Origin: Arcobacter sp.
GTDB taxonomy: Bacteria > Campylobacterota > Campylobacteria > Campylobacterales > Arcobacteraceae
Assembly (NCBI GenBank): GCA_002869565.1
Contig: PKUJ01000027.1
Span: forward strand, 1 to 34,367
Direction: 5' to 3'
Length of the DNA: 34,367 nt
Below the pieces are notes generated by a model. That model made no database searches, was not told where the DNA came from, and saw only the letters and a list, made by a program, of their open reading frames with translations. A program made the position numbers and the translations under genes. This document shows, piece by piece, positions 1 through 8,822 of the stretch (within the stretch, counting starts at the first letter, position 1; every line of letters begins with the position of its first letter).

Positions 1-1
1 G

Positions 2-97
2 AAGCCTATTATTAAAAAGCCTTCTTTATTTGTTGGTGGAAATACTTTTGGGCCTAAGAAAATGATTCCTAACAAAGATGCTTACAAGAGACAATAA
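2..97 (+). CDS. C-terminal end of an unrecognised protein (partial)
   Basis: An open frame runs in from the left edge and stops at TAA 95-97. It gives 31 residues rich in Lys, Pro and Gly, with the core VGGNTFGPKKMIP and the end DAYKRQ. I do not recognise the family. The only support for coding is the open frame up to a clear stop at the window edge, so it may be a chance frame. Confidence 0.35.
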   Translation, partial: KPIIKKPSLFVGGNTFGPKKMIPNKDAYKRQ

Positions 98-286
98 TTA
101 CTCTTCTAGCGCATCCTAAGCCCGCATAGCTCCAATCGGTAGAGCAATTGAAATATATATTTATTTAGGTAAAAAAAGTTAGTATTTTATTGATAAAAAG
201 TATTAATTTTATAGGAGACTTGTTCGTCTAGATTATCTTTAGTTTATTGCTACAAGTATCCTACTTTTGTTATTTAAGAAGTGAAT
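98..286. other. Intergenic stretch beyond the tRNA-like fragment
   Basis: Apart from the tRNA-like piece, I see only A/T-rich sequence and a weak inverted pair ACTTGT/ACAAGT. There is no convincing terminator for the FecR gene that ends at 287. Confidence 0.3.
120..147 (+). pseudogene. tRNA-like 5' fragment (acceptor and D-arm only)
   Basis: The bases read like the first 26 or so nucleotides of a tRNA: a 7-base acceptor strand GCCCGCA, TA at positions 8-9, a D-stem GCTC/GAGC and a D-loop with GGTA. The D-loop has one base more than the common form. No anticodon arm, T-arm or closing acceptor strand follows; the next bases are A/T only. It looks like a truncated tRNA gene or an integration scar. 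Confidence 0.4.
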
Positions 287-1633
287 CTATTGTTTAATAG
301 CTTCAAATTTACCTTTTAGTTCAAATTCTTTTGAATCTTTTTTATCTATATTTTTGAAGTTTACATTTCCTTTCATTAATTGAGCTTTATTACCATTAAA
401 TGTACCTACTCCTGAACCTGTTGTATCTTTATCTCCATAAAGATTAAATGATGAGTTTTTACTATTAATATCACCTATAAAGTTTAGATTTTTATAATCT
501 GAACCTAAATCAATTTTTCCTTTTGATATTTGATTTGAGTTTTTGCCAAAATCAACTTTCATATTTATTTTTGAAGAACTAGGAATATTTGCTATTGTTC
601 CATCACTATTTTTTATATATTGATCAGTTGTATTGTAGTTATAGTTATTAAAGTCACCTTTATATGTTGCTTCTGAATTAAATTCATTGAAGTATGATTC
701 CGGAGTAATTTGTGATAAATCATCTTCCTCTACAATCTTTAATATTTCTGGTGAAGATGGACCATCATTTACTGGAGGATTATTATCTACTGGAGGATTA
801 TTATCTACTGGAGGATTATTATCTACTGGAGGATTATTCTCATTTGGTTCTATAGAAACAATTGGTTCAGAATTAGCTGTTTGAGATTGAGATACATTTT
901 GAGAAACAGTTGATTGCGTTGTATCTTGAGAAGCAGTTGATTGTTGTTTATCTAAATTCTGCTTTTCTTCTTTTGAATTATTTTTAACAGTTATTGTATC
1001 CGTCGCTAAGTTATTTTGAATAGTGATACTTTTATTAATCTCTTTAATATCTGATTTTTTTATTTTTTTTACTTTAATCGTATTATCATTTTTGTTATCA
1101 AATGATACAAACTCTCCTGCATTTACAAATGAACTTATTTTTGAATCTAGTTTTGTAACTAAAATTTTACCTTCTGTACAAAAAATTTGTTCTTGATTAT
1201 TAGATAGATTCATTACAATTTGAGTACCTCTAATACCGATGGAAGCACTTTTAGTTTTTAATGTAAAGTTTTTAGGCGCAATTTTTCCTATTTTCCCAGT
1301 AATTGTTTTGAATGTCCCCTTGAACATATTAAATTTTGCTTCATATTTCTTGTTTTTTTCATCATAAAAATAGTCATAAACTTGAAAAGAAGAATTTTTA
1401 CCAATAGATATAATAGTATCATCTTTAAAAAGTAATTGAACTTTAGTATTATTTCCTGTAGTAATTTCATCATGCTTTAATATCAAAGATTCTTTTGTTA
1501 ACTTGATACTACTACCTTGACGTATTATTGTAGCCTCACCATTCAGTGCTACAACTTTTGCAACGTTAGCAAAAAGTGAAGTTGAAATAAATAATAAAGT
1601 AAAAAATATTATTTTTTTAGTAGAGTTTCGCAT
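287..1633 (-). CDS. Exported FecR-domain protein with C-terminal TbpB-like barrel
   Basis: 448 residues. A signal peptide (about 1-22, ending SLFA) lacks a lipobox cysteine, so the protein should be released into the periplasm or beyond rather than lipidated. Residues about 30-180 look like a FecR domain, with the typical stretch SASIGIRGTQ. A Gln/Ser/Thr-rich linker follows, then four NNPPVD-type repeats (about 265-290). The last 125 residues alternate short beta strands with Gly-rich turns (VDFGKN, GTFNGNKAQLMKGNVNF, FELKGKF), which resembles the 8-stranded TbpB-like barrel found in Slam cargo. FecR domains elsewhere act as periplasmic signal or carbohydrate-associated modules. It lies 24 bases after the TPR-barrel gene in the same orientation. 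The start is supported by AAGGAG seven bases upstream. The C-terminal assignment is pattern-based inference. Confidence 0.7.
   Translation of the reverse strand: MRNSTKKIIFFTLLFISTSLFANVAKVVALNGEATIIRQGSSIKLTKESLILKHDEITTGNNTKVQLLFKDDTIISIGKNSSFQVYDYFYDEKNKKYEAKFNMFKGTFKTITGKIGKIAPKNFTLKTKSASIGIRGTQIVMNLSNNQEQIFCTEGKILVTKLDSKISSFVNAGEFVSFDNKNDNTIKVKKIKKSDIKEINKSITIQNNLATDTITVKNNSKEEKQNLDKQQSTASQDTTQSTVSQNVSQSQTANSEPIVSIEPNENNPPVDNNPPVDNNPPVDNNPPVNDGPSSPEILKIVEEDDLSQITPESYFNEFNSEATYKGDFNNYNYNTTDQYIKNSDGTIANIPSSSKINMKVDFGKNSNQISKGKIDLGSDYKNLNFIGDINSKNSSFNLYGDKDTTGSGVGTFNGNKAQLMKGNVNFKNIDKKDSKEFELKGKFEAIKQ
771..838 (-). repeat. 18-bp tandem repeat, about 4 copies, coding NNPPVD
   Basis: The unit ACTGGAGGATTATTATCT repeats at 771, 789, 807 and 825 with almost no divergence. 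It encodes the Pro-rich hexapeptide linker of the FecR protein. Near-identical units suggest recent expansion and possible copy-number variation between strains. Confidence 0.9.
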
Positions 1634-1657
1634 TTTATACTCCTTGTAGCAATTATT

Positions 1658-3262
1658 TTACCAAATAAAAGCTTTAAGATAATTTAGCCCTATGGCTTTT
1701 TCACTATAAATATATGCATCTTGATTAGAATCATTATTCATATATGATACATTTACAAATAATATACTATTTTTTTTAAAATTATGGCTCATAGAAATTT
1801 CAAAAAAATGTTTTTTATCTTTTCTTAGTGAATTAAATCCTAAATTTTCATATTTGTATTTACTATAATCAAATTGGTAATTTAAATTCACTCTATTTTT
1901 TTCATCAATATTGTAAAAAAGACTTAGTCCATTTTCTATTGTATATTTATCTATATCTGTTCTTAAATCATTTAATTGAATATTTTTATATAAATTAGTA
2001 TAGTAATTCAAGTTTTTAAATAAATTTATTTTTGCATACATTTGGATTTTTTCAAAGTCCTTATCTTGGTCTTCATCTCTTGTATATAAAATTTTTTGAT
2101 ATTTAAGATAAGTTGTGAAATCTTTAGTTATAAATTTAGGTGATATTGCAAAAGCATAAAAATCTTCATCTGTTTTTCTATTTATTTTATCTGCTGCTAA
2201 TTCCAATGAATACATTCTATTATTTTTATTGTCAAAATAATCCAATGCTGGTTTATATGAAAAAACTGTAATATTTTCATCCTTTTCATTAAAGTAGTTT
2301 TTATTAAAGGCATAAAATGAGTTCTTAACTCTTATAGGTAGTTTTTCAAAGTAGTTAAAGAAATTTAAATTTATCATTTCTAAATGAGAATTATCCGCAA
2401 TAGGTTCTTCCCCTTCAACCAAGATATTATTAAGTCCCGGAAGTCTATATAGTGCACTTGACAATCCATTATTGACATTCGAGCTTCTACCAACTCCAAA
2501 CATAATATTTGCAGAAATTTTCTTTCTTTTCTTTTTTGTATTTAAAATTTTTAAATAATCTTCTATTTTCTTTTTTGTGTCATTATCTATATTTGATTTT
2601 AGGAGTTTGTTAAATTCTTTTTTTGATTCTTCATTTTGTTTTAGTTTATACAAAATTCTTGCATAATCATATCGTGCTTGATTAAAATCTGGTTTTAAAA
2701 TTAATACTCTTTCAAATGCTGCTGTTGCTTCATCATATTTTTTTAAATTAAATGCACTTTTTGCTAAGAAGTAGTTAATATTTAAATTATAGTTATTCTT
2801 TAAAAAAAGCTTATAAAATTTGTCATATGCTTTTTGGTATTGATTTGTATTATACATTATTGAGGCAGTTATATACTCATTCGTATCTTCAACATCATGA
2901 TTATATGGTTCTTCAACTATTTTTTTAGTTTTTACTTCTTCTTCTATTTTAATAACAGTATATTTAGGTTCTTTATAAAATCTTTTTATATAAGCATCAG
3001 GGTATTTTTTTTGAGCTTGAAGCAGTTTTTGAATTTTTTTGGCTTTTTCTATTGTCGGTATTTTTCTAATAATTACACTATAGTTTTTTTTAATATGTGT
3101 ACGAATTACTACATCATAAAAGTCTGGAGTATGAAACCTAATATCTTCATAATATTCTTTAGCAACATCAATGTATTTAGTAGAAGCTAGATAAAGTGAA
3201 TATGTTTTCGCATAACTTAAAGAAGATAAAATTGCAAATAATAATAGTATTTTTTTGATCAT
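1658..3262 (-). CDS. TPR protein with C-terminal outer-membrane barrel, Slam/DUF560-like
   Basis: 534 residues. A signal peptide (about 1-18, ending LSYA) is followed by a short alpha/beta region with a SPOR-like feel (KNYSVIIRKIPTIEKAKKIQ). TPR-type helical repeats follow at about 128-245 (YDEATAAFERVLILKPDFNQARYDYA). After a basic linker, residues 250-534 are alternating polar and aromatic strands, each suited to an outer-membrane beta-barrel, and the chain ends in an aromatic residue (Trp). Signal peptide, TPR and a barrel of about 280 residues is the layout of Slam/NilB-type (type XI) outer-membrane secretion proteins. The neighbouring FecR protein with a TbpB-like C-terminus would be the natural cargo. 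Other TPR-barrel proteins cannot be excluded by eye. Confidence 0.6.
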   Translation of the reverse strand: MIKKILLLFAILSSLSYAKTYSLYLASTKYIDVAKEYYEDIRFHTPDFYDVVIRTHIKKNYSVIIRKIPTIEKAKKIQKLLQAQKKYPDAYIKRFYKEPKYTVIKIEEEVKTKKIVEEPYNHDVEDTNEYITASIMYNTNQYQKAYDKFYKLFLKNNYNLNINYFLAKSAFNLKKYDEATAAFERVLILKPDFNQARYDYARILYKLKQNEESKKEFNKLLKSNIDNDTKKKIEDYLKILNTKKKRKKISANIMFGVGRSSNVNNGLSSALYRLPGLNNILVEGEEPIADNSHLEMINLNFFNYFEKLPIRVKNSFYAFNKNYFNEKDENITVFSYKPALDYFDNKNNRMYSLELAADKINRKTDEDFYAFAISPKFITKDFTTYLKYQKILYTRDEDQDKDFEKIQMYAKINLFKNLNYYTNLYKNIQLNDLRTDIDKYTIENGLSLFYNIDEKNRVNLNYQFDYSKYKYENLGFNSLRKDKKHFFEISMSHNFKKNSILFVNVSYMNNDSNQDAYIYSEKAIGLNYLKAFIW

Positions 3263-3327
3263 TGGGCTATCTTAATATTAATTTTTTATTATTTTACCCA
3301 AAACTAAATTATTATTTTATAATTTTA

Positions 3328-5505
3328 TTAACCTTTCGTAATATGTTCATAAATACCATCAAAATTTTCGGGTGGTGAAATTATAAACTCTTCACATCTT
3401 TCAATATAAATTTTATAAATATTTTTATTTGTTTTTTTCTCATTATTTTCAAGTATTTTAAATCTAACTAAGGCTTCTTTAAAATTTGTTTCTTTATAAA
3501 GTTTAATTGCATTGTGATAACTTTCTAATTCTTCAATTAGTGCATTATGTACTTTCCCTTTTGCAATTACTTGCCAAATTTCAACGGCTTCATCTTTTCC
3601 TTTTACTTTTACTTTGTCTAAAAATCTAAAAATATATTTTTCTTTTAATTCCTTTTTTGTAAAATTTGAGATATTTAATCTTGAATCATAATATTTACAT
3701 AAAGATTCAAGTCTCGCACCTAGGTTTATGGCATCTCCAATTACAGTATAATCACTTCTTCCTATACTTCCCATTTCTCCAACAATAGCTAATCCCGTAT
3801 TTATACCAATACCAATATCTATAAGTGGTAGATTTTTTTCTTTTAGTTTTTTATTTAAGAAACTTAATTCATTTATTTGTTCTAATGAGGCTTGAACTGC
3901 TTTATCGGCATGGTTTTCTACATCTGCTGGAGCGTTCCAGTATGCCATGATAGCATCCCCAATATATTTATCAATAGTTCCTTGATATTTAACTATAATA
4001 TTGCTCATAGGCTCCATATATTTATTTAAATAAGTAATTAGATTTTTTGCATCATCCATCTCTTCAGAGATTTTTGTAAAACCTCTAATATCACTAAAAA
4101 ATATTGTAACTTCTTTTTCCATAGCTTGGAATTTATTACTATCCATATCTTTAAGTAATCTATCCATTACTTCTTTTGAAACTTTAGATGCAAATTTTTC
4201 TTTTATTGCTTCTTCTTTTTTTATTGCATAAAAATAATCAAATAAAGTAGCTAAAATAGAGGCAGAAATAATAGTAAAAAGAGGGAAGAATATATTTAAA
4301 ACTATTCCATATTTAAATAAAATTTGATATATAAAAGTAGTAGTGATAAATATAAGAAAGATTGAAATTATAGGGGTTAACCAAAAAGGTGTGTATGTTA
4401 TTAAAAAAATAACAATTATTGATAAGAAAAAAATTATTGCTATATTTGCTCCATCAATCCATGAAGCCTTGTAAATAAAATCTCCTTCAATAATGTTGTC
4501 AATTACATTTGCATGAACTTCTACTCCTGGGTAGATTGATTCAAAAGGAGTGGCTCTTAGATCTAGAAGACCTGCTGCAGAAGTTCCTACAAGTGCTATT
4601 CTTCCCTTAATTTCATTTTTATTAAAGTTGTTATTATAAATATCTAAAGCAGAAAAATATTTAAAATTTCTTTCTTTCCCTCTAAAATTTACAAGTATTC
4701 TACCATGTCTATCAGTTGGAATAACAATATCATTCATAGTAATATTTGTTACTCCTTCATCGTCGTAGTTTATATAGACTCTTTTACTATCAGATAGAAT
4801 TCTAATAGTTTCTAAAGCTAATGATGGATAAATCATATCATTATAAGAGATGATTAAAGGTACGCTTCTAATTGTTCCTGAGTCATCAGGAATATTATTA
4901 AAAAATCCACTTGAGTACGAATTGTCTTGAAGTAGAGGAATATTTAATATTGTACCTTCTGCTTCTAGCAAATATCTTTGACCTAATTTTTTATTTTTTT
5001 CAATAAATATAGCTGGAATTTGTGGTGCTTTCTTATTAATATATTTAGAATTTTTTTCAAATTCAAATTGATACCCAAGTATAGTAGGTGTATTTGCAAT
5101 GGTTTTTGCAAATTCTAAATCATAGTTCGGAATATTTTCTTTTTGTATATTATATTTTTCAAAAACTTTATGGGGAGAACTATTATCTTCTTCAGCAAAA
5201 ACAATATCCATGCCAATTAAACCTACATTTGATTTTGTTAGGTTATTTAAAATTTTAGATACTTTATCCCTAGACCAAGGCCATTGTCCTAATTCTTGCA
5301 AAGATTTTTCATCAATATCAATTATTATAACACTGTTATTATTTGCTATTTCTCCTCTAATAGTAAATAGATAATCTCTTAATCTATTATCAAAAGAATC
5401 AGGAAGATTAGGAAAGAACACATATAAAAACGATAAAAATATAGAGAGTATTAAAGCTACACTAAAATATGTAAAAAACTTTTTAAATACTCTTTTTAAA
5501 TTCAT
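3328..5505 (-). CDS. CHASE2-domain membrane adenylate cyclase (class III)
   Basis: 725 residues. One N-terminal membrane segment (about 13-33) leads into a periplasmic CHASE2 sensor (about 35-340; IIIDIDEKSLQELGQWPWSR). Three membrane helices follow (about 348-430), then a class III cyclase domain (about 465-645). Both metal-binding aspartates are visible (FSDIRGFT and YIGDAIMAY). The adenine-type pair is suggested by Lys in DKYIGD and Thr in DYTVIGDA, so cAMP is the likely product. A helical tail of about 70 residues follows. The start overlaps the stop of the upstream HD-GYP gene by one base (TAATG), so the two are translationally coupled. CHASE2 cyclases are often found near FecR proteins, as here. 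Confidence 0.88.
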   Translation of the reverse strand: MNLKRVFKKFFTYFSVALILSIFLSFLYVFFPNLPDSFDNRLRDYLFTIRGEIANNNSVIIIDIDEKSLQELGQWPWSRDKVSKILNNLTKSNVGLIGMDIVFAEEDNSSPHKVFEKYNIQKENIPNYDLEFAKTIANTPTILGYQFEFEKNSKYINKKAPQIPAIFIEKNKKLGQRYLLEAEGTILNIPLLQDNSYSSGFFNNIPDDSGTIRSVPLIISYNDMIYPSLALETIRILSDSKRVYINYDDEGVTNITMNDIVIPTDRHGRILVNFRGKERNFKYFSALDIYNNNFNKNEIKGRIALVGTSAAGLLDLRATPFESIYPGVEVHANVIDNIIEGDFIYKASWIDGANIAIIFFLSIIVIFLITYTPFWLTPIISIFLIFITTTFIYQILFKYGIVLNIFFPLFTIISASILATLFDYFYAIKKEEAIKEKFASKVSKEVMDRLLKDMDSNKFQAMEKEVTIFFSDIRGFTKISEEMDDAKNLITYLNKYMEPMSNIIVKYQGTIDKYIGDAIMAYWNAPADVENHADKAVQASLEQINELSFLNKKLKEKNLPLIDIGIGINTGLAIVGEMGSIGRSDYTVIGDAINLGARLESLCKYYDSRLNISNFTKKELKEKYIFRFLDKVKVKGKDEAVEIWQVIAKGKVHNALIEELESYHNAIKLYKETNFKEALVRFKILENNEKKTNKNIYKIYIERCEEFIISPPENFDGIYEHITKG

Positions 5506-7853
5506 TATAAATCTAATTCACTTTTATCTATTTGTGATGGATTTAACTCTTCTTTTGCATAATCATATAAAACTTCACTATCATGGAAAAATTTTAATAA
5601 TTGTGCATCTATCTCATTATTTTTAGCCATGGCAGATAGTATATTAAATACTTCAGAGAGTTTTTTACCTTCTTTATAAGGTCTATCTCTAGCAGTTAAA
5701 GCTTCAAAAATATCAGAAAGAATCATTATCTTATCTTCTAATGTTAAATCTTTTTCACTTAAACCTCGTGGATAACCTTTTCCATTTAATTTTTCATGAT
5801 GATTTACAGCAATATCTAATACTTTGGAATATTTTTTTGGAAAAGGAAGTTTTGATAACATATCTAAGGATAATTGTGCGTGGCTATTCATAATATCTTT
5901 TTCTTCTTGAGTTAAAGTCCCTTTTCTAATTGATAGGTTTTTAATTTCATCTTCATTTAAAAGCGGTATTTTTTCATTCTTAAGAGTGTAAGAATATTCT
6001 GAAATAAGTTTAATTCTCTCTATTTTCTTATCATCCATAAACTCAGAACCTATATTAGCTTCTTCAATAAATTTTAAATCATCTTTAATTTGTTCTAGAG
6101 ATTCAAAATAGTCTTTTTCCGAGATTTGCTTTTTTAAAAATAAAATTTCTAAATCTTTTTTTATAATCTCAAATCGTATTTTTATTAGTTCAATTTTATC
6201 AAATATTGTTTCAAGCTTTGTAGACTTATCAATTACTGATTCTGGAATAGAAATTTTACCAATATCATGCATTGCAGCAGCTAGTTTTATTTGTCTAAAA
6301 TCATTTTTAGTGTAATGGACATTTTTATAAATTGTTTTATTTTTATTTATTGCTTCTGCAATTAACTTAGAAACTTTGGATACATTTCCTATATGGTTCA
6401 TTGTATGTTTTGATTTAGCATCAATAGCTTGTGCAATTGTATTTACATAAGCATTTAAAAAATCATCTAAACTTGATATTAATAGAGTATTTGTTAATGC
6501 CATTGCTGCTTGTCCTGCAAGTGCTTTTATAATTGCTTTATCCTCACTATTAAAAGGAATTATTTTATTTAAAACTTTTGACTTATTAATAAGTTGTAAT
6601 ACTCCTATTACATCTTTTTCATGATTAGTAAGTGGAATTACAAGCATGGATTGGGATCTAAAGCCAGTACTTTTATCAAATCTTTTTGTACCTTCAAAAT
6701 CATATTTTTTATCATTATAAACATCAGGAATATTAATAATTTTATTTTCCATTGCGGAGACTACTGCAACCATATTTATATTTTTACTGCCATCTTCTAA
6801 ATACAAAGGTAAGGGCTTCCATGTAAGATTATCTCTAGTCCCTCCCATTTCAATATTTAATGGTTTATTTTGCACTACTTTAAATTCTAAAGTTTTTTTA
6901 TCTTTACCCATAAGATAAAGAGTACCTGCCTCAGAATGTGTAAGTTCTCTGGTTAAAGTTAGAATCATTTCAAAGAGTTTGTTTTTATCTCTTTGACTAG
7001 ATAATTCAAGATTGATTTCCATAATTCGTTCAAATTTATAATTAGTAATTGCATCTATTTCAATTTTACCTGTTTCAATATGAATTACATCACCATCCTC
7101 TAGTATTTTCCCACCTTTTGAAAGGATTTTAAATTCATTTATCTCTTCAAGCATTTTTTTATAATAAAGAGGTTTTAAATGATAAATAAAAATTTGTACA
7201 TCTTCTCTTTTTAAATTATTAAGTTCTTTTTTTAATATTTTAGGGGTTAAGTGTTTACTTGTCTGCGCAAGTTCTTGCATATTACTAGGAAAAGAACACT
7301 CTATAATTAAAGATTTGATTCTTTTATCACCATTAATTACGTCCCATAGAACTTTATTTTCGTAAGTATCTCCGCTAATTACATATCCATTCTGATGATC
7401 TTTTATAATTTTAAAGCCAAAAGATCCTGGAATATGATTTGCAATAAAAGGGGTAATAGAATATGTATTAAGATGGATTGTTTCATTTGCATTAATCATT
7501 TTAAAAACAAGTGATTTTTCTTCTGAATTTAAAAGATTTATTTTAGAAAAATCAGGCCATATCTCATCATTAAAAGTATGCGCTTTCAATGAATTTATAG
7601 TCTCTTCTGAACCATATACTACAAGAGGTTCTGTTCTTTGTTCAAAAAAACCTTCTATTATAAATGGTAAGTCAATTATATGATCAGAATGAGAGTGTGT
7701 TAAAAAAATATGATTGATTTTTAAAGCTTCATCTCCCAATGTACCAATAACATTCCCTGCATCAACTATAATGTCTTTGAAAATTTGGAAAGATGTCGTT
7801 CCTGTAAATTTTGTTTTACTTCCACTTGCTCCTAGAATCTTTAAATAGTTCAT
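5505..7853 (-). CDS. Metallo-beta-lactamase-fold phosphodiesterase fused to GAF and HD-GYP
   Basis: 782 residues, cytoplasmic, with no signal or membrane segment. Residues 1-260 are a metallo-beta-lactamase fold with the zinc motif HSHSDH (53-58) and later His, Asp and His ligands (NHIPG, SGDTY, YHLKP). The segment HTFNDEIWPDF recalls class II cyclic-nucleotide phosphodiesterases (CpdP/PDE1 type). A GAF domain lies at about 285-450. A c-di-GMP phosphodiesterase HD-GYP domain follows at about 470-770, with HDIGK near 529, HHEKLNGKGYP near 686 and the late motif LSDIFEALTARDRPYK. A charged helical insert of about 110 residues separates HD from the HH/GYP part. Fusion and coupling to an adenylate cyclase suggest joint control of cAMP and c-di-GMP. 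cAMP as the substrate of the first domain is inference. Confidence 0.85.
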   Translation of the reverse strand: MNYLKILGASGSKTKFTGTTSFQIFKDIIVDAGNVIGTLGDEALKINHIFLTHSHSDHIIDLPFIIEGFFEQRTEPLVVYGSEETINSLKAHTFNDEIWPDFSKINLLNSEEKSLVFKMINANETIHLNTYSITPFIANHIPGSFGFKIIKDHQNGYVISGDTYENKVLWDVINGDKRIKSLIIECSFPSNMQELAQTSKHLTPKILKKELNNLKREDVQIFIYHLKPLYYKKMLEEINEFKILSKGGKILEDGDVIHIETGKIEIDAITNYKFERIMEINLELSSQRDKNKLFEMILTLTRELTHSEAGTLYLMGKDKKTLEFKVVQNKPLNIEMGGTRDNLTWKPLPLYLEDGSKNINMVAVVSAMENKIINIPDVYNDKKYDFEGTKRFDKSTGFRSQSMLVIPLTNHEKDVIGVLQLINKSKVLNKIIPFNSEDKAIIKALAGQAAMALTNTLLISSLDDFLNAYVNTIAQAIDAKSKHTMNHIGNVSKVSKLIAEAINKNKTIYKNVHYTKNDFRQIKLAAAMHDIGKISIPESVIDKSTKLETIFDKIELIKIRFEIIKKDLEILFLKKQISEKDYFESLEQIKDDLKFIEEANIGSEFMDDKKIERIKLISEYSYTLKNEKIPLLNEDEIKNLSIRKGTLTQEEKDIMNSHAQLSLDMLSKLPFPKKYSKVLDIAVNHHEKLNGKGYPRGLSEKDLTLEDKIMILSDIFEALTARDRPYKEGKKLSEVFNILSAMAKNNEIDAQLLKFFHDSEVLYDYAKEELNPSQIDKSELDL

Positions 7854-7917
7854 ATCTTGTCATATACCTTTGCTTGTAGATTTATTTTTATTTAATCATA
7901 TCGTAAAGAAGTAATGA

Positions 7918-8820
7918 TTAATTTATCGGACATACTTTTCCATTATCATTTACTTCAAAATCATCATATGGGTCCATATGAATATTTATAACCCAGTCTC
8001 TATCTGGATCAAGCATCTTAATTTTATCTTCTATTCTGTCCGTTACTCTATGCGCATCCATTAGAGTTATAATACAATCATAAACTAAATGAACTTCTAT
8101 AAAAGTTTGATTCCCTGCATTTCTAGTTTTTAGTAAATGGTGGGTATTGACTTTTTTTTCTAATTTAATTATTTCAACAATTTTTTTTACAGTTTCTTCA
8201 TCAACTGCATGATCAAGAAGCACTAATACCCCTTCTTGAATAAGTTCATAAGCTGAATAAATAATAAATATTGAGATTCCTCCACCTACTATTACATCTA
8301 TTAATTCAATACCTGTAAAGTTAACTAAAACAAGTGAAACTAAAACAGCTATATTTGAGAAAACATCGGTTTTATAGTGAAGAGCATCAGCTTTAATAAC
8401 CATACTATTAGTCTGACGGGCAATTTTATTTAGATACATAACTAAGGCAATTGTTATAACTAAAGATATGGTCATAACAGTTAAAGATATTCCTAAGTAA
8501 TGAGATACTTCACCATTAATAGCTTTTTTAATTGCTTGATAAAGTAAAAAAAGACCAGAGACTGTAATAATAGTTCCTTCAATTACAGAAGCTAAGGCCT
8601 CTATTTTGCCTCTTCCATAATTGAAGGTTTTGTCTGCTGGTTTTTCTGAGTTATTGATTGCAAAGTAGTTAAATACAGATACAAACATGTCTAAAACTGA
8701 ATCAATTGCAGAAGCTAAAACTGCAACTGATCCACTTGCTACTCCAACAACAAGTTTTATAAGGGTAAGTAGTGCTGCAACACTACTTGACACTACCGTA
8801 GCTTTCTTTTGAGGAGTCAT
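7918..8820 (-). CDS. Cation diffusion facilitator (FieF-like metal exporter)
   Basis: 300 residues with about six membrane helices and a C-terminal cytoplasmic domain, the usual CDF size. The transport-site residues match the FieF/YiiP pattern: D-x3-D in AIDSVLDM and H-x3-D in HYKTDVFSN. The loop YGRGKIEALA fits the conserved segment after helix 2. It should exchange divalent metal (Zn, Fe, Mn or similar) for protons at the inner membrane; the metal cannot be read from the sequence. It starts two bases after the stop of the upstream aminotransferase gene, so the two are probably co-transcribed. Confidence 0.88.
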   Translation of the reverse strand: MTPQKKATVVSSSVAALLTLIKLVVGVASGSVAVLASAIDSVLDMFVSVFNYFAINNSEKPADKTFNYGRGKIEALASVIEGTIITVSGLFLLYQAIKKAINGEVSHYLGISLTVMTISLVITIALVMYLNKIARQTNSMVIKADALHYKTDVFSNIAVLVSLVLVNFTGIELIDVIVGGGISIFIIYSAYELIQEGVLVLLDHAVDEETVKKIVEIIKLEKKVNTHHLLKTRNAGNQTFIEVHLVYDCIITLMDAHRVTDRIEDKIKMLDPDRDWVINIHMDPYDDFEVNDNGKVCPIN

Positions 8821-8822
8821 AA

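Noticed and set aside
771-838. Short regular repeats as a CRISPR-like array
   Set aside because: The repeats are back to back with no spacers and encode a Pro-rich linker.
687-884. Plus-strand frame with repeated STGGLL segments
   Set aside because: It is the mirror of the 18-bp repeats inside the FecR gene; it has no ribosome site and lies wholly inside a well-supported gene.
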